The position numbers and the translations under genes are program-made. From Metellina segmentata (Eukaryota > Arthropoda > Arachnida > Araneae > Tetragnathidae): DNA of 64,000 nt. The stretch lies in NCBI GenBank assembly GCA_947359465.1, contig OX375879.1, positions 126,265,260-126,329,259 on the forward strand, in the 5' to 3' direction. Shown in pieces: positions 20,858-32,151 of this stretch. Within the stretch, counting starts at the first letter, position 1. Each line of letters begins with the position of its first letter. The notes beneath the pieces were generated by a model. The model was not told the DNA's origin. It did no database searches and saw only the letters and a list, made by a program, of their open reading frames with translations.

Positions 20858-22221
20858 CACTCTATAACAAAAAAAATCGACGCACCATGAAGGAATCATC
20901 CAATTGCTTGAAATTTCGTATGCAAAAAAAGTTTTGAGCAAATATGCAAATGATTAAAATTTGGTGTCCAATGAATGAATAGTGCGATCTCCAGCGCATC
21001 GGAACTGCGCATCCAGCAGAAGTATATAAGGAGTTGTTCTTGAACTGTTGTTAAAAATTTCTGCTGCATTGCGATTTAGGATACCTTTCAACGATAAAAA
21101 ATTCCTCGCCGCAGGATTAAAGCTCATTACGAGCAACTTTCAGAGTTTGAAAGAGAACATATCATTGGATTGGAAGAGGCAGGTTGGGCAAATCGGAGAA
21201 TCGCTCGTAATGTGAGTCGAAGCGATGCGGCGATTAAAAGATGCTGGCAAGAGTGGGTGGACAATGGCAGATTTCACCGTCATGATGGTAGCGGTCGACG
21301 TAGGGCCACAACAGATCGCGACGACAGAGTGAATGTCAGATCAGCTGTCACAGCGCCTGATTCATCGCTATCAACCATCAGTCGTGTTACCGAAACACGA
21401 GTGTCCACCATGACTATTCACAGGAAGCTGAGAGAGCGAAATCTACGGTCGTACCGACCGTTACGCCACCTGCCACTCACGCCTGCACACTGTCGAGCCA
21501 GATTACAGTGGTGCTTGGCTCGATCAGGCTGGAATGATGCTGACTGGGGACGTATAGTCTTTAGCGACGAATCCCGCTTCCAACTGTGTCCTGACGATCA
21601 TCGAAGACGTGTCTGGAGACGCCTAGGGCAGCGTGCCGATATTGCTTTCACGATTGCACGCCACACGGGCCCTCAACAAGGAGTTAAGGTCTGGGGTGCC
21701 ACTTCCCTTGAAAGCCGGACCCTTTTGGTCGTCATTAGAGGTACACTTACTGTACAGCGGTACGTTGATGACAATCTGAGACCTGTTTTGCTACCGTTCC
21801 TTTCGCAGTACCCTGGGCTTACTTTTCAGCAAGACAATGCCAGACCACATACGGCACGTGTTGCTATGGACTGTCTTCAAGCTTGTCAAACACTTCCTTG
21901 GCCAGCCAGATCATCAGATCTCTCTCCCATCATCGAGCATATGATGAGAAGGCGACTGTATCCGGTAGGGAATGTTGATGACGTAGTACGACAGTTGGAG
22001 CAAATTTGGCAAGAAATACCGCAGGAGACCATCCGGGAGCTTTAATGGTCTCTGCCAAGCCGTGTGGCAGCTTGCATCGTTACTGTAACTCTGAAATAAA
22101 TCATTCAATTGTTCTGAAATTTTAATCATTTTCTATTCTGTACATAATTTTCCTATCCACCTATTTTTGTCTCCATCGGACAACTCCTTCACGGTGCGTC
22201 GATTTTTTTTGTTATAGAGTG
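20858..22221 (+). mobile_element. Tc1-family transposon copy 1 (1,364 bp)
   Basis: Terminal inverted repeats (CACTCTATAACAAAAAAAAT inward from each end, followed by CGACGCACC) are flanked by the TA target dinucleotide at 20,856-20,857 and 22,222-22,223. The element lies inside the integrase gene of element C. Removing it with one TA rejoins the integrase reading frame. It carries a decayed transposase in the plus direction. Confidence 0.95.
21101..22045 (+). pseudogene. Tc1 transposase copy 1 (start lost, premature stop)
   Basis: The frame is open from 21,101, where the expected ATG reads ATT, to a TAA at 22,043-22,045. The first in-frame ATG is at 21,170. It shows the helix-turn-helix region (RRIARNVSRSD...RCWQEW), then the catalytic motifs IVFSDESRF, FQQDNARPHTA and SDLSPIIEH. 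An extra Ile codon (a repeated ATC) sits just before the catalytic Glu. The stretch after the Glu (EHMMRRRLY) looks shorter than usual for the family. The final stop replaces a Tyr codon seen in copy 2, and the C-terminal residues beyond it are partly deleted. The transposase would cut and paste the element; this copy is most likely inactive. Confidence 0.9.
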
Positions 22222-23098
22222 TATTTATCTTTAAACAATCATCGACCGTTTCTCGAGATGGCCCGAAGCCATACCAATTCCGGATATGCGAACGAAAACA
22301 ATATGTAGTAACATATTTGCTACATGGATCTCTCGTTTTGATTGTCCTTCGGTCATAACCACGGACCAAGGTTCACAAATGCGATCATCTATGTTCGCTG
22401 AATTTACACACATGCTGGGTACTCAGAAAATTAAGACGACTGCATGCCATCCTACCTCTAACGGACTTGTTGAACGTTTTCATCGCCATTTAAAGTCATC
22501 ACTCAAGGCTCATGAAAACGAAAGCTGGTCTGAGATAATCCCAGTGGTTCTCCTAGGCATCCGTGCAGCAGTCAAAGAGGATTTAAACGCCTCTTGTGCT
22601 GAACTTATATAGGGCACAACTTTGAAACTCCCGAGTGACATGTTAGAGATTTCAGAGATCCCACCTTGCGGTGAGGATTTTATCACTAATCTTCACAACA
22701 ACATGCTACAATTGAACCCTATTGCAACGTCTGCTCATTGCGCTGACAAGTATTATGTCAAACTTTCTTTGAAAAGTTGTTCACACATCTTTCTAAGAGT
22801 GGATCGGGTGAAGCCGCCATTGTGCCAACCCTATACTGGCCCCCATAAAGCCATACGCCGCACGGACAAAACCGTCACCATTGAATTCAATGACCAAAAA
22901 ACAACTGTTTCTCTTGACCGTGTAAAACCAGCTTATTTGCTACCTGAAACTGCCTTACTAGAACCAAAAAACACCAAAACTTTGGAAACAGTTAAAAACG
23001 ATGACAAATCTGCCAATGAACGGATTTCTGCAAAAACAGTGACTAGATCAGGCAGACATGTTCGTTTTCCACAAAAATTGGCAACTTACATTAATTAA
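22222..23098 (+). pseudogene. Element C integrase core and C-terminal part
   Basis: This continues the integrase after the Tc1 insertion: a segment with FSRWPEA, the second catalytic Asp in VITTDQGSQ, and the catalytic Glu in NGLVERFHRHLK. The C-terminal region then has a chromatin/DNA-binding type fold (HIFLRVD...PYTGPHKAI...TVSLDRVKPAYL). An in-frame TAA near 22,235 and a TAG at 22,610-22,612 interrupt it. The frame ends naturally at 23,096-23,098. All three catalytic acidic residues exist across the two halves, but the gene is broken. Confidence 0.88.
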
Positions 23099-23147
23099 GT
23101 TTTTTTTAATACCTTTCTTTAAATGTATCCTTGTGCACATGTATATA

Positions 23148-24540
23148 CACTCTATAACAAAAAAAATCGACGCACCAAGAAGGAATCATCCGATTGCTTT
23201 GAAATTTCGTATGCAAAAATGTTTTGACCAGATATGCAAATGATTAAAATTTGGTGTCCAATGAATGAATAGTGGGATCTCCAGCGCATCGGAGCTGCGC
23301 ATCCAGCAGATCTATATAAGGAGTTGTTCTTGAACTGTTGTTAAAACTTTCTGCTGCATTGCGATTTAGGATACCTTTCAACGTTTGAAAAAATGCCTCG
23401 CCGCAGGATTCGAGCAACTTTCAGAGTTTGAAAGAGGTCGTATCATTGGATTGAAAGAGGCAGGTTGGGCAAATAGGAGAATCGCTCGTAATGTGAGTCG
23501 TAGCGATGCGGTGATTAGAAGATGCTGGCAAGAGTGGGTGGACAGTAACAGATTTCAGCGTCATGATGGTAGAGGTTGACGTAGGGCCACAACAGATCGC
23601 GAGGACAGAGTGATTGTTAGATCAGCTGTCACAGCGCCTGATTCATCGCTATCAACCATCAGTCGTGCGTTCCACACACGAGTGTCCACCATGACCATTC
23701 CCAGACGGCTGAGAGAGCGAAATCTACGCTCGTACCGACCGTTATGCCACCTGCCACTCACGCCTGCACACTGTCGAACAAGATTACAGTGGTGCTTGGC
23801 TCGATCGGGCTGGAATGATGCTGACTGGGGACGTATAGTCTTTAGCGACGAATCCCGCTTCCAACTGTGTCCTGACGATCATCGAAGACGGGTCTGGAGA
23901 CGCCCAGGGCAGTGTGCCGATCCTGCTTTCACTATTGCACACCACACGGGCCCTCAACAAGGAGTCCTGGTCTGGGGTGCCATTTCCCTTGATAGACGGA
24001 CCCCTTTGGTCGTCATTAGTGGTACATGGTACACTTACTGCACAGCGGTACGTTGACAACATTCTGAGACCTGTGTTGCTACCGTTCCTTTCGCAGTATC
24101 CTGGGCTCATTTTTCAGGAAGACAATGCCAGACCACATACGGCACGCGTTGCTATGAACTCTCTTCAAGCTTGTCAAACACTTCCTTGGCCAGCCAGATC
24201 ACCAGATCTCTCTCCCATCGAGCATATGATGAGAAGGCGACTGTATCCGGTAGGGAATGTTGATGACGTAGTACGACAGTTGGAGCAAATTTGGCAAGAA
24301 ATACAGCAGGAGACCATCCGGGAGCTTTATCGGTCTATGCCACGCCGTGTGGCAGCTTGCATCCAGGCTAGAGGCGGATCAACACCTTATTGAGCTCGTT
24401 ACTGTAACTCTGAAATAAATCATTCAATTGTTCTGAAATTTTAATCATTTTCTATTCTGTACATAATTTTCCTATCAAACAAATTTTGTTCTCCATAGGA
24501 TAGCTCCTTCTTGGTGCGTCGATTTTTTTGTTATAGAGTG
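23148..24540 (+). mobile_element. Tc1-family transposon copy 2 (1,393 bp)
   Basis: This is the same family and orientation as copy 1, about 0.9 kb downstream. Its inverted repeats begin CACTCTATAAC and are flanked by TA at 23,146-23,147 and 24,541-24,542. It lies just past the polyprotein stop of element C. Confidence 0.95.
23393..24393 (+). pseudogene. Tc1 transposase copy 2 (two frameshifts, one stop)
   Basis: The ATG at 23,393 is kept, but compared with copy 1 about 11 bp is missing soon after it, shifting the frame. A TGA at about 23,577 replaces an Arg codon. A 7-bp gain near 24,025 shifts the frame again. The catalytic motifs IVFSDESRF, FQEDNARPHTA and SPDLSPIEH can be read across these frames, as can the natural C-terminus ending in STPY. 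It shares the short EHMMRRRLY segment with copy 1, so the two come from a common, possibly already altered, source. Confidence 0.9.
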
Positions 24541-24669
24541 TAGTATGTTTACTTTTCTTTGAATCGTGTAATTCAACTCTATGTAAACATTATACACGTT
24601 CTAACCGCATATGTAGCTTAACCGTTCTATATATTTCCTACCATTCCTTTAGATAACCCTTAAGTTACT

Positions 24670-24887
24670 GAGGGGGATACTCTGTAGTGAAGTCTCTGTG
24701 TGAAGTTTCTGTGGTGAAATCTCTGCTGTGAAGTGATGCTTAATATGTAATAACGCAACTGTGAACTGAACTGGTGGTTCACCGAAATGAATATAAAACC
24801 AACGGTGACAAGAACAGAACATCAATACCAGGCATTAAGGAATGTAAAGTGTCAGAACGGATTACCAATAAATAACTTGAATGTTTT
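24670..24887 (+). mobile_element. Polypurine tract and start of the 3' LTR of element C
   Basis: A GAGGGGGA purine run (24,670-24,677) is followed by an LTR-like start at 24,683 (TGTAGTGAAG) with short GTGAAGT(C/T)TCTG repeats. A LINE interrupts it after 24,887, and its continuation is expected at 29,292. The position right after the element C coding end supports the assignment. Confidence 0.65.
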
Positions 24888-25025
24888 TGGATTGGATTGG
24901 ATATGATTTTGTGGCATTGAGTCCTCTTGGGACATATTATGCCAAACTCAAGATAAAAAATCAAATATATAACATAATAATAAAGTGAAATGAGTCAAAA
25001 TATAATGAATGAATACTACATAAAA

Positions 25026-28000
25026 TTATATGTGATGGATAAAACCAATGTCATGTAAAAAGCTAAAAATATTTGGATGAGGATTCTCCCCAATCATGTC
25101 TTCTAGAGTCAAGGTAAATGAATTAAAATGAATAAGTCGTTGCATATAAAAATGAGAACATTCAATTAAAATGTGTTTTACTGTTAGTGGGTAAATGCAG
25201 TAATTACATATAGGATGATCTTCTCCGAGGAGGAGGTGTCTATGGGTGATCCGAGTATGTCCAATACGGAGGCGTGTTATAATTACCTGCTGCCTTCTTA
25301 AAGGCAGCGATTTCCAGTCAGATATATTTCGTTTGATGGCGTGAAGTTTGTTCTCCGTTTGTACATTCCATTCGTTCTGCCATTTTGTTTCTAAAAATTT
25401 GTAAATGAATAATTTTAAGTCGCGATAAGGAATGGTATGGTCAATGTTATTTGCGGCCGATTTGGCGTCTTAGTCGACAGTCTCATTTCCTGCTATCCCA
25501 ACATGAGATGGAATCCAACAAAATATTAAGTTAAAATTTTTGGATGAAAGATGATAAATTCTTTTTAATGACTCTAAAACAATGGGATGACTGTTATGAT
25601 CAGGATGTTTCAAGGACTGCAAAACACTTAATGAATCTGTGAAAATGATATATTTTTTATGACAATGATTAGATATATTTTCTAGTGCTTTATAGATGGC
25701 TATTATTTCAGCGGTAAAAACAGAACATGAAGAATGAAGTTTAAAACTGTGAAGGGAATCATTAATAGTGAACGCAGCTCCAACATAGTTTGCCCTTTTA
25801 GACCCGTCCGTATAAATATGAATAAAATTAGAATAATTTTCTAAATGCTTTAGAAATAGTTGTTTGTAAATAATATCAGAGGGTATCTGCTTTATAAAAA
25901 TCTTGGAAAGGGTTTTGAAATTCAAAATCATGATTAAACCAAGGAGAGAAATAACAAAGTTTTTTCTGGGTGACGTCAAGTGAAGAAATTTCGGATCCGT
26001 CGATTAAATCCAGCATTCTTAAATGGAATGTAGGATGAAGGATGTTTTTGCTTGATAAAGGCGTTTTAAATATGGACTGTGATGAATGGTATGCAATGGG
26101 TGATGAAGTATTGAGGAAATTCTAAAATAATATTCTAAGGACAACAACTGTCGCCTTAGGTCCAGGGAAGGTTCATAAGAGTCTACATACAAGCTTCTTA
26201 CAGGTGAAGTCCTAAAGGCCCCAGAACATAAACGTAAAGCTGTGTGGTGGATGGTGTTCAGAGTTTGAAGAGCAGATTTTCTTGCTGAACCATACACCAC
26301 GCAGCCGTAGTCCAATTTAGATCGAATTAAAGCTCTATAAATTAAAAAAAAGCCAAGTACGATCAGATCCCCATGATAATTTTGATAAAACTCGTAAAAT
26401 GTTAAGAACTTTTTCGCAACGTTTGCGTAAATTTAAAATATGCGGTTGAAAAGTCAACTTCTTGTCAAATATGATATCTAAAAATTTAAAATTGTCCACA
26501 ACATTAATTAAAATACCTTTGAAAAATATTTCAAGGTCAAGATGAAGATTTCGCTTTTTGCAAAAATGAACACAAGCGGTTTTAGAAGGTGAAAAACTGA
26601 AACCATTTTCGTTAGTCCAATGAGTGATTTTGTTAACTGCCTGTTGAAGTTGTCTCTCTATTAAACGAATGTCTTTAGTTGCGCATGAAATTTGCAGATC
26701 GTCAACGTAAATAAGACCCTTAACTGATGGAGGCAATTGAGAAACAATGTTGTTAATTTTTAAAATAAATAGAGTCACACTTAAAACACTGCCTTGCGGT
26801 ACTCCCTCCTCTTGAGTAAAAACATCTGAAAAAATCGATCCAATCCGTACTTTAAAATATCGTTTCTCTAAAAAATTTTGAATAAAAATAGGCAGATTTC
26901 CTCTTATGTCATAGTTAAAAATGTCTTTTAAAATTCCATGTCTCCACGTTCGATCGTACGCTTTTTCAATATAAAAAAATATCGAGACGAGATGTTTATT
27001 CTGAACGAAAGCATTTCTAATTTCAGTCTGGAGAGCAACCAAATTGTCAACAGTGGATCGACCCTTTCGGAAACCACTTTGAAGTGGAGTGAGACATTTA
27101 TCTGTTTCTAAAGTAAAAACTAATCTCGCGTTGACCATCTTTTCTAAGATCTTACATAAGCAGCTTGTCAGGGCTATTGGACGGTAGTTCGAAGGATTCT
27201 TGGGGTCTTTATTCGGTTTCAGTATTGGTATTATGGTAGCATACCTCCATGACTGCGGAAAGGTGTGCTCATTCCAAATTCTGTTATAAAACTTCAGGAG
27301 ATGATTAAGAGAACTATTTGAGAGATGTTTGAGCATAACGTAACTAATATTATCTGGGCCAGGACTTGATTTGTGAACTGAGGATAGAGCCTTTGTCAAT
27401 TCATAAAAAGTAAAATCACAATTATAAGATAGTATACGGTTTGAGGTAAAAATAACTTTATTCTTTTCAGATGCAACTTTAATTTTCTTAAAACTTTCAG
27501 TGTAGTTGTTGGAGCTGGATATTTCGGAAAGACATGAAGCAATTGTGTTTGCTATGTCTTTGGGTGCCGATAGTATTTGATTGTTATGTTCTACAATAGG
27601 AATTTGTCTATTGGGGTAAACACCGGAAATTCTTTTAATCCTGTTCCATAGTTGCTTACTTGTGGTCTTACTATTGATACTATTAACATAATTTATCCAA
27701 GAATCCCTGTTACTGAGTCTTTGAAATTTTCGAAAGGCTGCTTTTGTTTTTTTATAAATAATAAAATTTTCTCTTGTTGGATATCTATTAAAGATATTCC
27801 AGGCTTTCCTTTGCTTCCGATACGCATCGCTACATTCCTCATTCCACCAAGGTTTCTTTTGTTTTTTAGGCGCATTTCTGACTTTTTTAATTGTGGCGTC
27901 AGCACTAGCTATAATTATGTCTGTTATTTTTTCAGTGACTTCATCGATGTTATCATTTTCTACCAGGTTAGAAATGTCTGCAAGGGTAGTAAAAAGTGGC

Positions 28001-28650
28001 CAGTTGGCAGTTTCAAAAATATAGTTGGACTGGCTGTCAGTGTGGGGTTGGTGTTGGCCTGCATATTTTAGTTTTATAGGATAATGGTCGCTATTGTAGA
28101 GGTAAGAATCCACAGAAAAGGTCCAAAATGGTAAAATTGAAGGAGTGCAAATTGCCAGATCTATTGAATGGTAAGTAAGTGAAGGTGAGTGAAAGTAAGT
28201 AGGTTGACCGTTATTCATGATGCATAAATCATTGTCTGTTATTAATTTTTCGATCTGTTTGCCTCTACGATTAATGTCTGAACTGCCCCAGAGGATATGA
28301 TGGCCATTTAGGTCACCAAGTATGATGAATGGTTGCGGAAGTTGATCTATTAAATTATTTAAGTCAGAAGTGGCGATATGGGTGTTAGGAGGTAAGTATA
28401 AATTACATATTGTAATTAGAATATTGACATGAAGTCTTACCGCAACAGCTTGGAGATTTGTTGTAAGGTTAATTTGGGTGACTGGAAAGTCATGGGAGGT
28501 AAGCAATGCAACACCTCCACATGCTCTTTGGCCATCGGCGTAATCCTTTCTAAACAAAGTGAAATGACGAATGTTGGTGGTATCATTCTCAATATAATTT
28601 TGTGAAGTAAAATAGCCGATATGTTTTTTAAATTGCCCTCGTTACTTTTC
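25026..28650 (-). pseudogene. LINE ORF2: endonuclease, reverse transcriptase, RNase H
   Basis: From the 5' side: an AP-type endonuclease (ILGDLNGHHILWG, a HSIDLAICTP segment, NSDHYPI); a reverse transcriptase with SPGPDNISY, FRKGRSTVDNL, EGVPQGSVLS and YVDD (in GLIYVDDLQISC); and an RNase H with IYTDGSKR, a FTAEI Glu, FTDSLSVL and FCWIPSHVGIAGNE. The zinc-type C-terminus ends at 25,026. The frame is open from 28,557 to 26,335, then breaks at about 26,335 (an A/T homopolymer) and again at about 26,020 and 25,910. A TAA at about 25,470 interrupts the RNase H. In reverse-transcriptase motif A the expected catalytic Asp is Tyr (FFYIEKAYD). The protein nicks DNA and copies its RNA at the target; this copy cannot. 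Confidence 0.9.
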
Positions 28651-29279
28651 ATAATAAAATTTTTTTATACTGGTGTAATTTTGTTATTATTTTCCTTAGA
28701 TAGGTGCTCCACTGAAGGAGAAGTTGAATTTTTGTTTTCCATGTTTGAAAAAAAGATGTTCAGTCCCTGGCGGCACCACCCACCATGGAGTCCAACGAGG
28801 GGATACAGGTTCCTGTACCTGTGCTAACCAGGGACTATACGGACCCAACTCACCTCTATGACTGCCCTAAGGAGCTAGTTGGTGAGCAGGTCCTTAGTCC
28901 TAGCAGGATATACCCACCAGCCGATCAATGTACTGGGACCAAAGTACACCTCCTGTTTGTTCGAAGCAGGAGCCGAAGCAATGTATTGGGGCGTTATGTT
29001 GTCCCTCAATCACCAGGATCACCCTTTCCGAAGACACAGGTCTCCACGCACGGCAAACACGTGGGTGATATAATCCCCAAGAGGAGCTAAAAGCACAGAT
29101 TGGCGAAAAGCTTCTCAAGAGGAGCCCTCACCTCCGAAAAGGCAACCACAATGAGGGAGGAAGGAAAAGCAAAAAGCAGAAGGGTAGAGGAGGAGAAGAA
29201 CGAAAGGGAGAAAAGATCACTCAGGTACCCCGGGGTTGTGAAGCCCGTACAAACCTAAAGAAGGAATGCCCCTGGGGGC
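28651..29279 (-). other. 5' region of the LINE (UTR or ORF1 relic)
   Basis: This GC-richer sequence lies between the endonuclease start and the 12-bp target duplication. Short frames exist on both strands, but none shows a recognisable ORF1 motif such as a run of CCHC knuckles. It may be 5' UTR with a promoter, plus ORF1 remains. Confidence 0.5.
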
Positions 29280-29291
29280 CTTGAATGTTTT

Positions 29292-29907
29292 AGTCGTTGT
29301 ATTAATTCATGTGGGATTAAATAAACCATAAAATAATATTTGTGGCAAACTATTCATTTACTATAAAAGCATTGCAAGTTGCATACGTCAGATTCAAATT
29401 CGACTGTATCGGAGACCGAACGAGTATTTTTTAATGAACTCAACATTTAATGAAGACAACATTTTTTAATGAACTCAAACGAATCATACAGGGGTGAAAA
29501 CAGTTAAAATGTAAAAAAGAGGAAAATATACGCAGCGTTATTTTGAACTACAAATCAGCTGAATAAGAATACTATATTTGTGTACTAATGTGTGTACAGA
29601 ACAGTGGTCGTGCCAGAAATTTTTTTTAAGGGGGGAAGGCAAATTTTTTGTCTGATAGAACCCTATAAAGTCCACTAAAAAAAATTTGTCTTTGGTAGTA
29701 GGGAGATTAACCCATAACCTCCCATGCCTGAGCCACCAGTACAGAATATGTGTTTATGACAAGCATGTATTTTTGCCTATTATTTAGCTTAAAAGCTCTA
29801 CAAAGTCTACTATAAACAATTAAATTTGTCTTTGGAAAAGGGGGAGGGGGCACAATACGCCTAACTAAAAGTTTGTAAAAGAGAATAGTTAAATAGAATA
29901 ATAAAAT
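29292..29907 (+). other. End of element C LTR, then unassigned AT-rich DNA
   Basis: The first 50 bases continue the interrupted LTR and include AATAAA-type sequence (TTAAATAAACC, about 29,316-29,326). Beyond about 29,346 I see only short direct repeats: ATTTTTTAATGAACTCAA near 29,424 and 29,461, and a TTTGTCTTTGG block at about 29,684 and 29,823. No gene is visible. Confidence 0.5.
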
Positions 29908-30173
29908 TTATAGCAATGGCAACGGACTTGGCGATCTTTTGGCGCACTTCTAGAAGCGAGTAATGACACGTTAAGGTAACCCATCTGCATAACGGTTATT
30001 GCGGATTTTAATACAACCTGGGCAAATGGAAAGTTTAAAAATTTCATTTCAAATATTCCAGAGAGTTCTTTCAAATTCCGTTAAACTGTCGTTTGATTTC
30101 ATTGGTTCATTTGAAATAATTATTTCCATGGCGACTTAAGTGCGCTAAGGGCAGGCCGTTGCCACCGCTATAA
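29908..30173. mobile_element. Candidate MITE (266 bp) with 18-bp inverted ends
   Basis: TTATAGCAATGGCAACGG at the left end faces TTATAGCGGTGGCAACGG (right end read on the minus strand), with 16 of 18 identical. A further GGCGCACTT-like block follows on both sides. A TA target duplication fits if the element proper begins at TAGC. It has no coding capacity. A related pair of motifs (CCGCCTTGGCGCACTTCTGA near 30,487, and GGAGGTTGCCATAAAA near 30,602) suggests a second, more decayed copy. Confidence 0.6.
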
Positions 30174-30665
30174 ACGTAGACTGAAGCTGAACCCATGTGA
30201 TAAAATTATTTTTTTCTTAATTCAGTTTAAATTTACAACCTATTTTCGAATATAAAATTACTTTCTTTTTCAAAATCTCTAATATCACTATATTTTTCAG
30301 TAAATATTCTTATTTTCTAATTAAATCAATTTTAAATCAAATAAAACTTAAAATTAATAACTCGTATTTTCCAAGAAACAATTTAACTTATTAAAACAAT
30401 CATAAAAATATTGTCCTTAAAAGAAGCATCATTTTGAAAATTTCCGTTGCAAAATATAGTAGCAGTCTATGCTTAAAGCGGTACCACCGCCTTGGCGCAC
30501 TTCTGAAGTCGCCAAAGAAAGAAGTTTTAACGGATTTTGAAAGTACCGTTCTAGAATATTCAAAATTAAAATTTAAAATTAAAATTAAAAAAAAAACTTG
30601 CCGGAGGTTGCCATAAAAGACGAAATAACCGAGCCTTTTATTTTTTAGTTGAAAGAAAAATAACA
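30174..30665. other. AT-rich spacer with possible decayed MITE copy
   Basis: No credible coding frame. At 30,478-30,618 there are sequences like the ends of the preceding MITE; otherwise nothing recognisable. Confidence 0.5.
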
Positions 30666-30669
30666 TTAA

Positions 30670-31379
30670 CCCACTGGCTGATTATCCCGCGATTTCCACG
30701 GGCAACTCAAATGTAGCAAAATTTGCTCATCCCGCGATTTTCGTGGGCAGGTATTTTTCTATCTTTATTGAGGAGCGCATCCCGCTTTTTCACCGTTTAA
30801 CCAATGAAATAAATTACATACAGTGTTAGACGTTAAATTTAGATTTTGGTCAACAGTTGTCGCTAGTCGTCCACTAAATTGCGGCATTTGAAGGTACTTT
30901 GTATTTACCGCTCTAACTTCGCGCCTTTTTCTAATCAGAAATGACTGCTAGAAAACGTTCAGCGATTGACAGAGTATATATTCCTGATGATTTATCAGAT
31001 TCTGAAAGTGATTTTAGTTTTGATAGTGATAGTGATATAGATTTTTCGGTCTGCTCCTCAGATAGCAATGAATCTGATCATGATTCAATAAACTTGCAAA
31101 GCGTTAGGCAGTGGTGCAAAATTGATATGAAGAATATTCCTCGTCCTCCTCCTCCAGTTCCTGTTCGTGGAAATCCGGGAATTACTGTGCATATAGCTAA
31201 CAATAACTTCTGACAGTTTAGTTTCTCATGATAAAAATCTGTATAAAAAGTCTTTTTTTTTAAAGAAAAAAATGCATATTTCAATTCTCCAATATATATA
31301 GATTTTTAATATGCAAAAAAAAAAAAAAAAAACACGATTTTTGTAGCGATTTCGGTCCACAAAATTAGCAGTCAGAGGG
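30670..31379 (+). mobile_element. Internally deleted piggyBac-like element (710 bp)
   Basis: TTAA stands at both borders (30,666-30,669 and 31,380-31,383). The ends are imperfect inverted repeats: CCCACTGGCTGATTA, and CCCTCTGACTGCTAA on the minus strand. Two copies of a TCCCGCGATTT(C/T)C(A/G)(C/T)GGGCA motif (30,685-30,704 and 30,730-30,749) and a partial third near 30,779 lie just inside the left end and are probably transposase sites. Only the N-terminal transposase part remains. TTAA targets and CCC ends are piggyBac hallmarks. Confidence 0.85.
30941..31213 (+). pseudogene. piggyBac transposase N-terminal fragment (90 codons)
   Basis: The ATG at 30,941 opens a frame rich in Asp and Ser (SDSESDFSFDSDSDIDFS). 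It then runs to a Pro-rich stretch and a VRGNPGITVHI segment, which resembles the FxGxPG(I/L) motif just before the catalytic domain of piggyBac-type transposases. The stop at 31,211-31,213 comes where the catalytic domain should begin; the rest of the gene, including the DDD residues and the C-terminal zinc domain, is deleted. The short frame is intact and might still be transcribed, but it has no cutting activity. I consider a separate host gene less likely because the frame sits inside the TTAA-bounded element. Confidence 0.8.
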
Positions 31380-31383
31380 TTAA

Positions 31384-32013
31384 ATGCTCTGATTAACTTA
31401 AAATATTTCATTTATACCTTTTCCGCCGCATCACGACGTTTCACGGCCGCTAGTTAACAGCTCCGTATTTTTAGAAAACCGTAGCTTCACCTACGAAATA
31501 CACAACAACATACAATAACTCGTCCAAAATACAAGTTCTCCAGGTTCACACAAAGGATTCTTTTCAAAAAGGAATTTGCTAGACTTAACAGTTTGCAAAA
31601 TTTAAGAGAGCAACCTTGATGATATATGTCACATTTGGCGCATTTTACGTTTATAGATAGTAAAAAAGGGCAAAAGTCGGAATATTTTCGTAAAAAATGA
31701 TAAAAATCGGTCATTTTCTCAAAAATTTACGAAAAGTCGGAAATACCTACAAAAGTTGGAAGAATCTCATCCCTGAAGTATGAACATATTTACACTTTCC
31801 TGATTATTATTTTTACATTTATTCTTATGCTGTAATTCCATGATATAATTTAATTCTAAAGAAAAAATTGTAGTAAAAGCGGAAATTCTCGGAAGAAAAA
31901 AAAAGAAGCGGAAATCAGCGTAAATGAGGAAGATTTTCACCTCTAATCATAAGAGCTACGCAAAAACTATAATAAATTTATAAGTTTAAAAAAAAAATTA
32001 TTTTATTTTATTT
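31384..32013. other. Unassigned flank of the satellite array
   Basis: AT-rich sequence without a credible gene. It contains short repeats of AAAGTCGGA(A) around 31,672-31,742 and a final T/A-rich run (31,988-32,013) right where the 134-bp array begins. Confidence 0.6.
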
Positions 32014-32079
32014 AACCACTTATTTATAAGAAAAGAATTTGAACTGAGAGAAATGACAACTGCATTGAGTTTCAAAGAA

Positions 32080-32151
32080 GGACCTTTCGGGGATCGAACC
32101 GAAGACATTCCGCGTGTAAAGCAGACGTGATCACAACTACACCACACAACC
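32080..32151 (-). tRNA. Representative tRNA-Val(UAC)-like unit (first of the array; likely pseudo)
   Basis: This is the edge copy, 72 nt long. The anticodon arm pairs TCTGC with GCGGA around loop TTTACAC. The B box reads GGTTCGATCCC, closer to a normal tRNA than inner units. The acceptor pairs at its outer positions but has internal mismatches, and the downstream T run is only TTT. It is more diverged than inner units, as expected at an array edge. The next copy (32,214-32,285) lies exactly 134 bp away. Whether any unit yields a mature tRNA cannot be told from sequence. Confidence 0.5.

Larger units (their letters stand above)
24888..29279 (-). mobile_element. I-like LINE with RNase H, 4,392 bp, complete by its boundaries
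   Basis: A 12-bp duplication, CTTGAATGTTTT, flanks it at 24,876-24,887 and 29,280-29,291. On the minus strand it runs from a GC-rich 5' region through endonuclease, reverse transcriptase and RNase H to a 3' UTR ending in a (CCAAT)n-like tail (GGATTGGATTGGAT on the plus strand). It is inserted in the 3' LTR of element C. A clear ORF1 was not found, so an internal loss near the 5' end is possible. Confidence 0.9.

Noticed and set aside
28785..29090. 101-codon plus-strand frame in the LINE 5' region
   Set aside because: It is antisense to the LINE and lacks known motifs. GC-rich 5' UTRs often give such chance frames.
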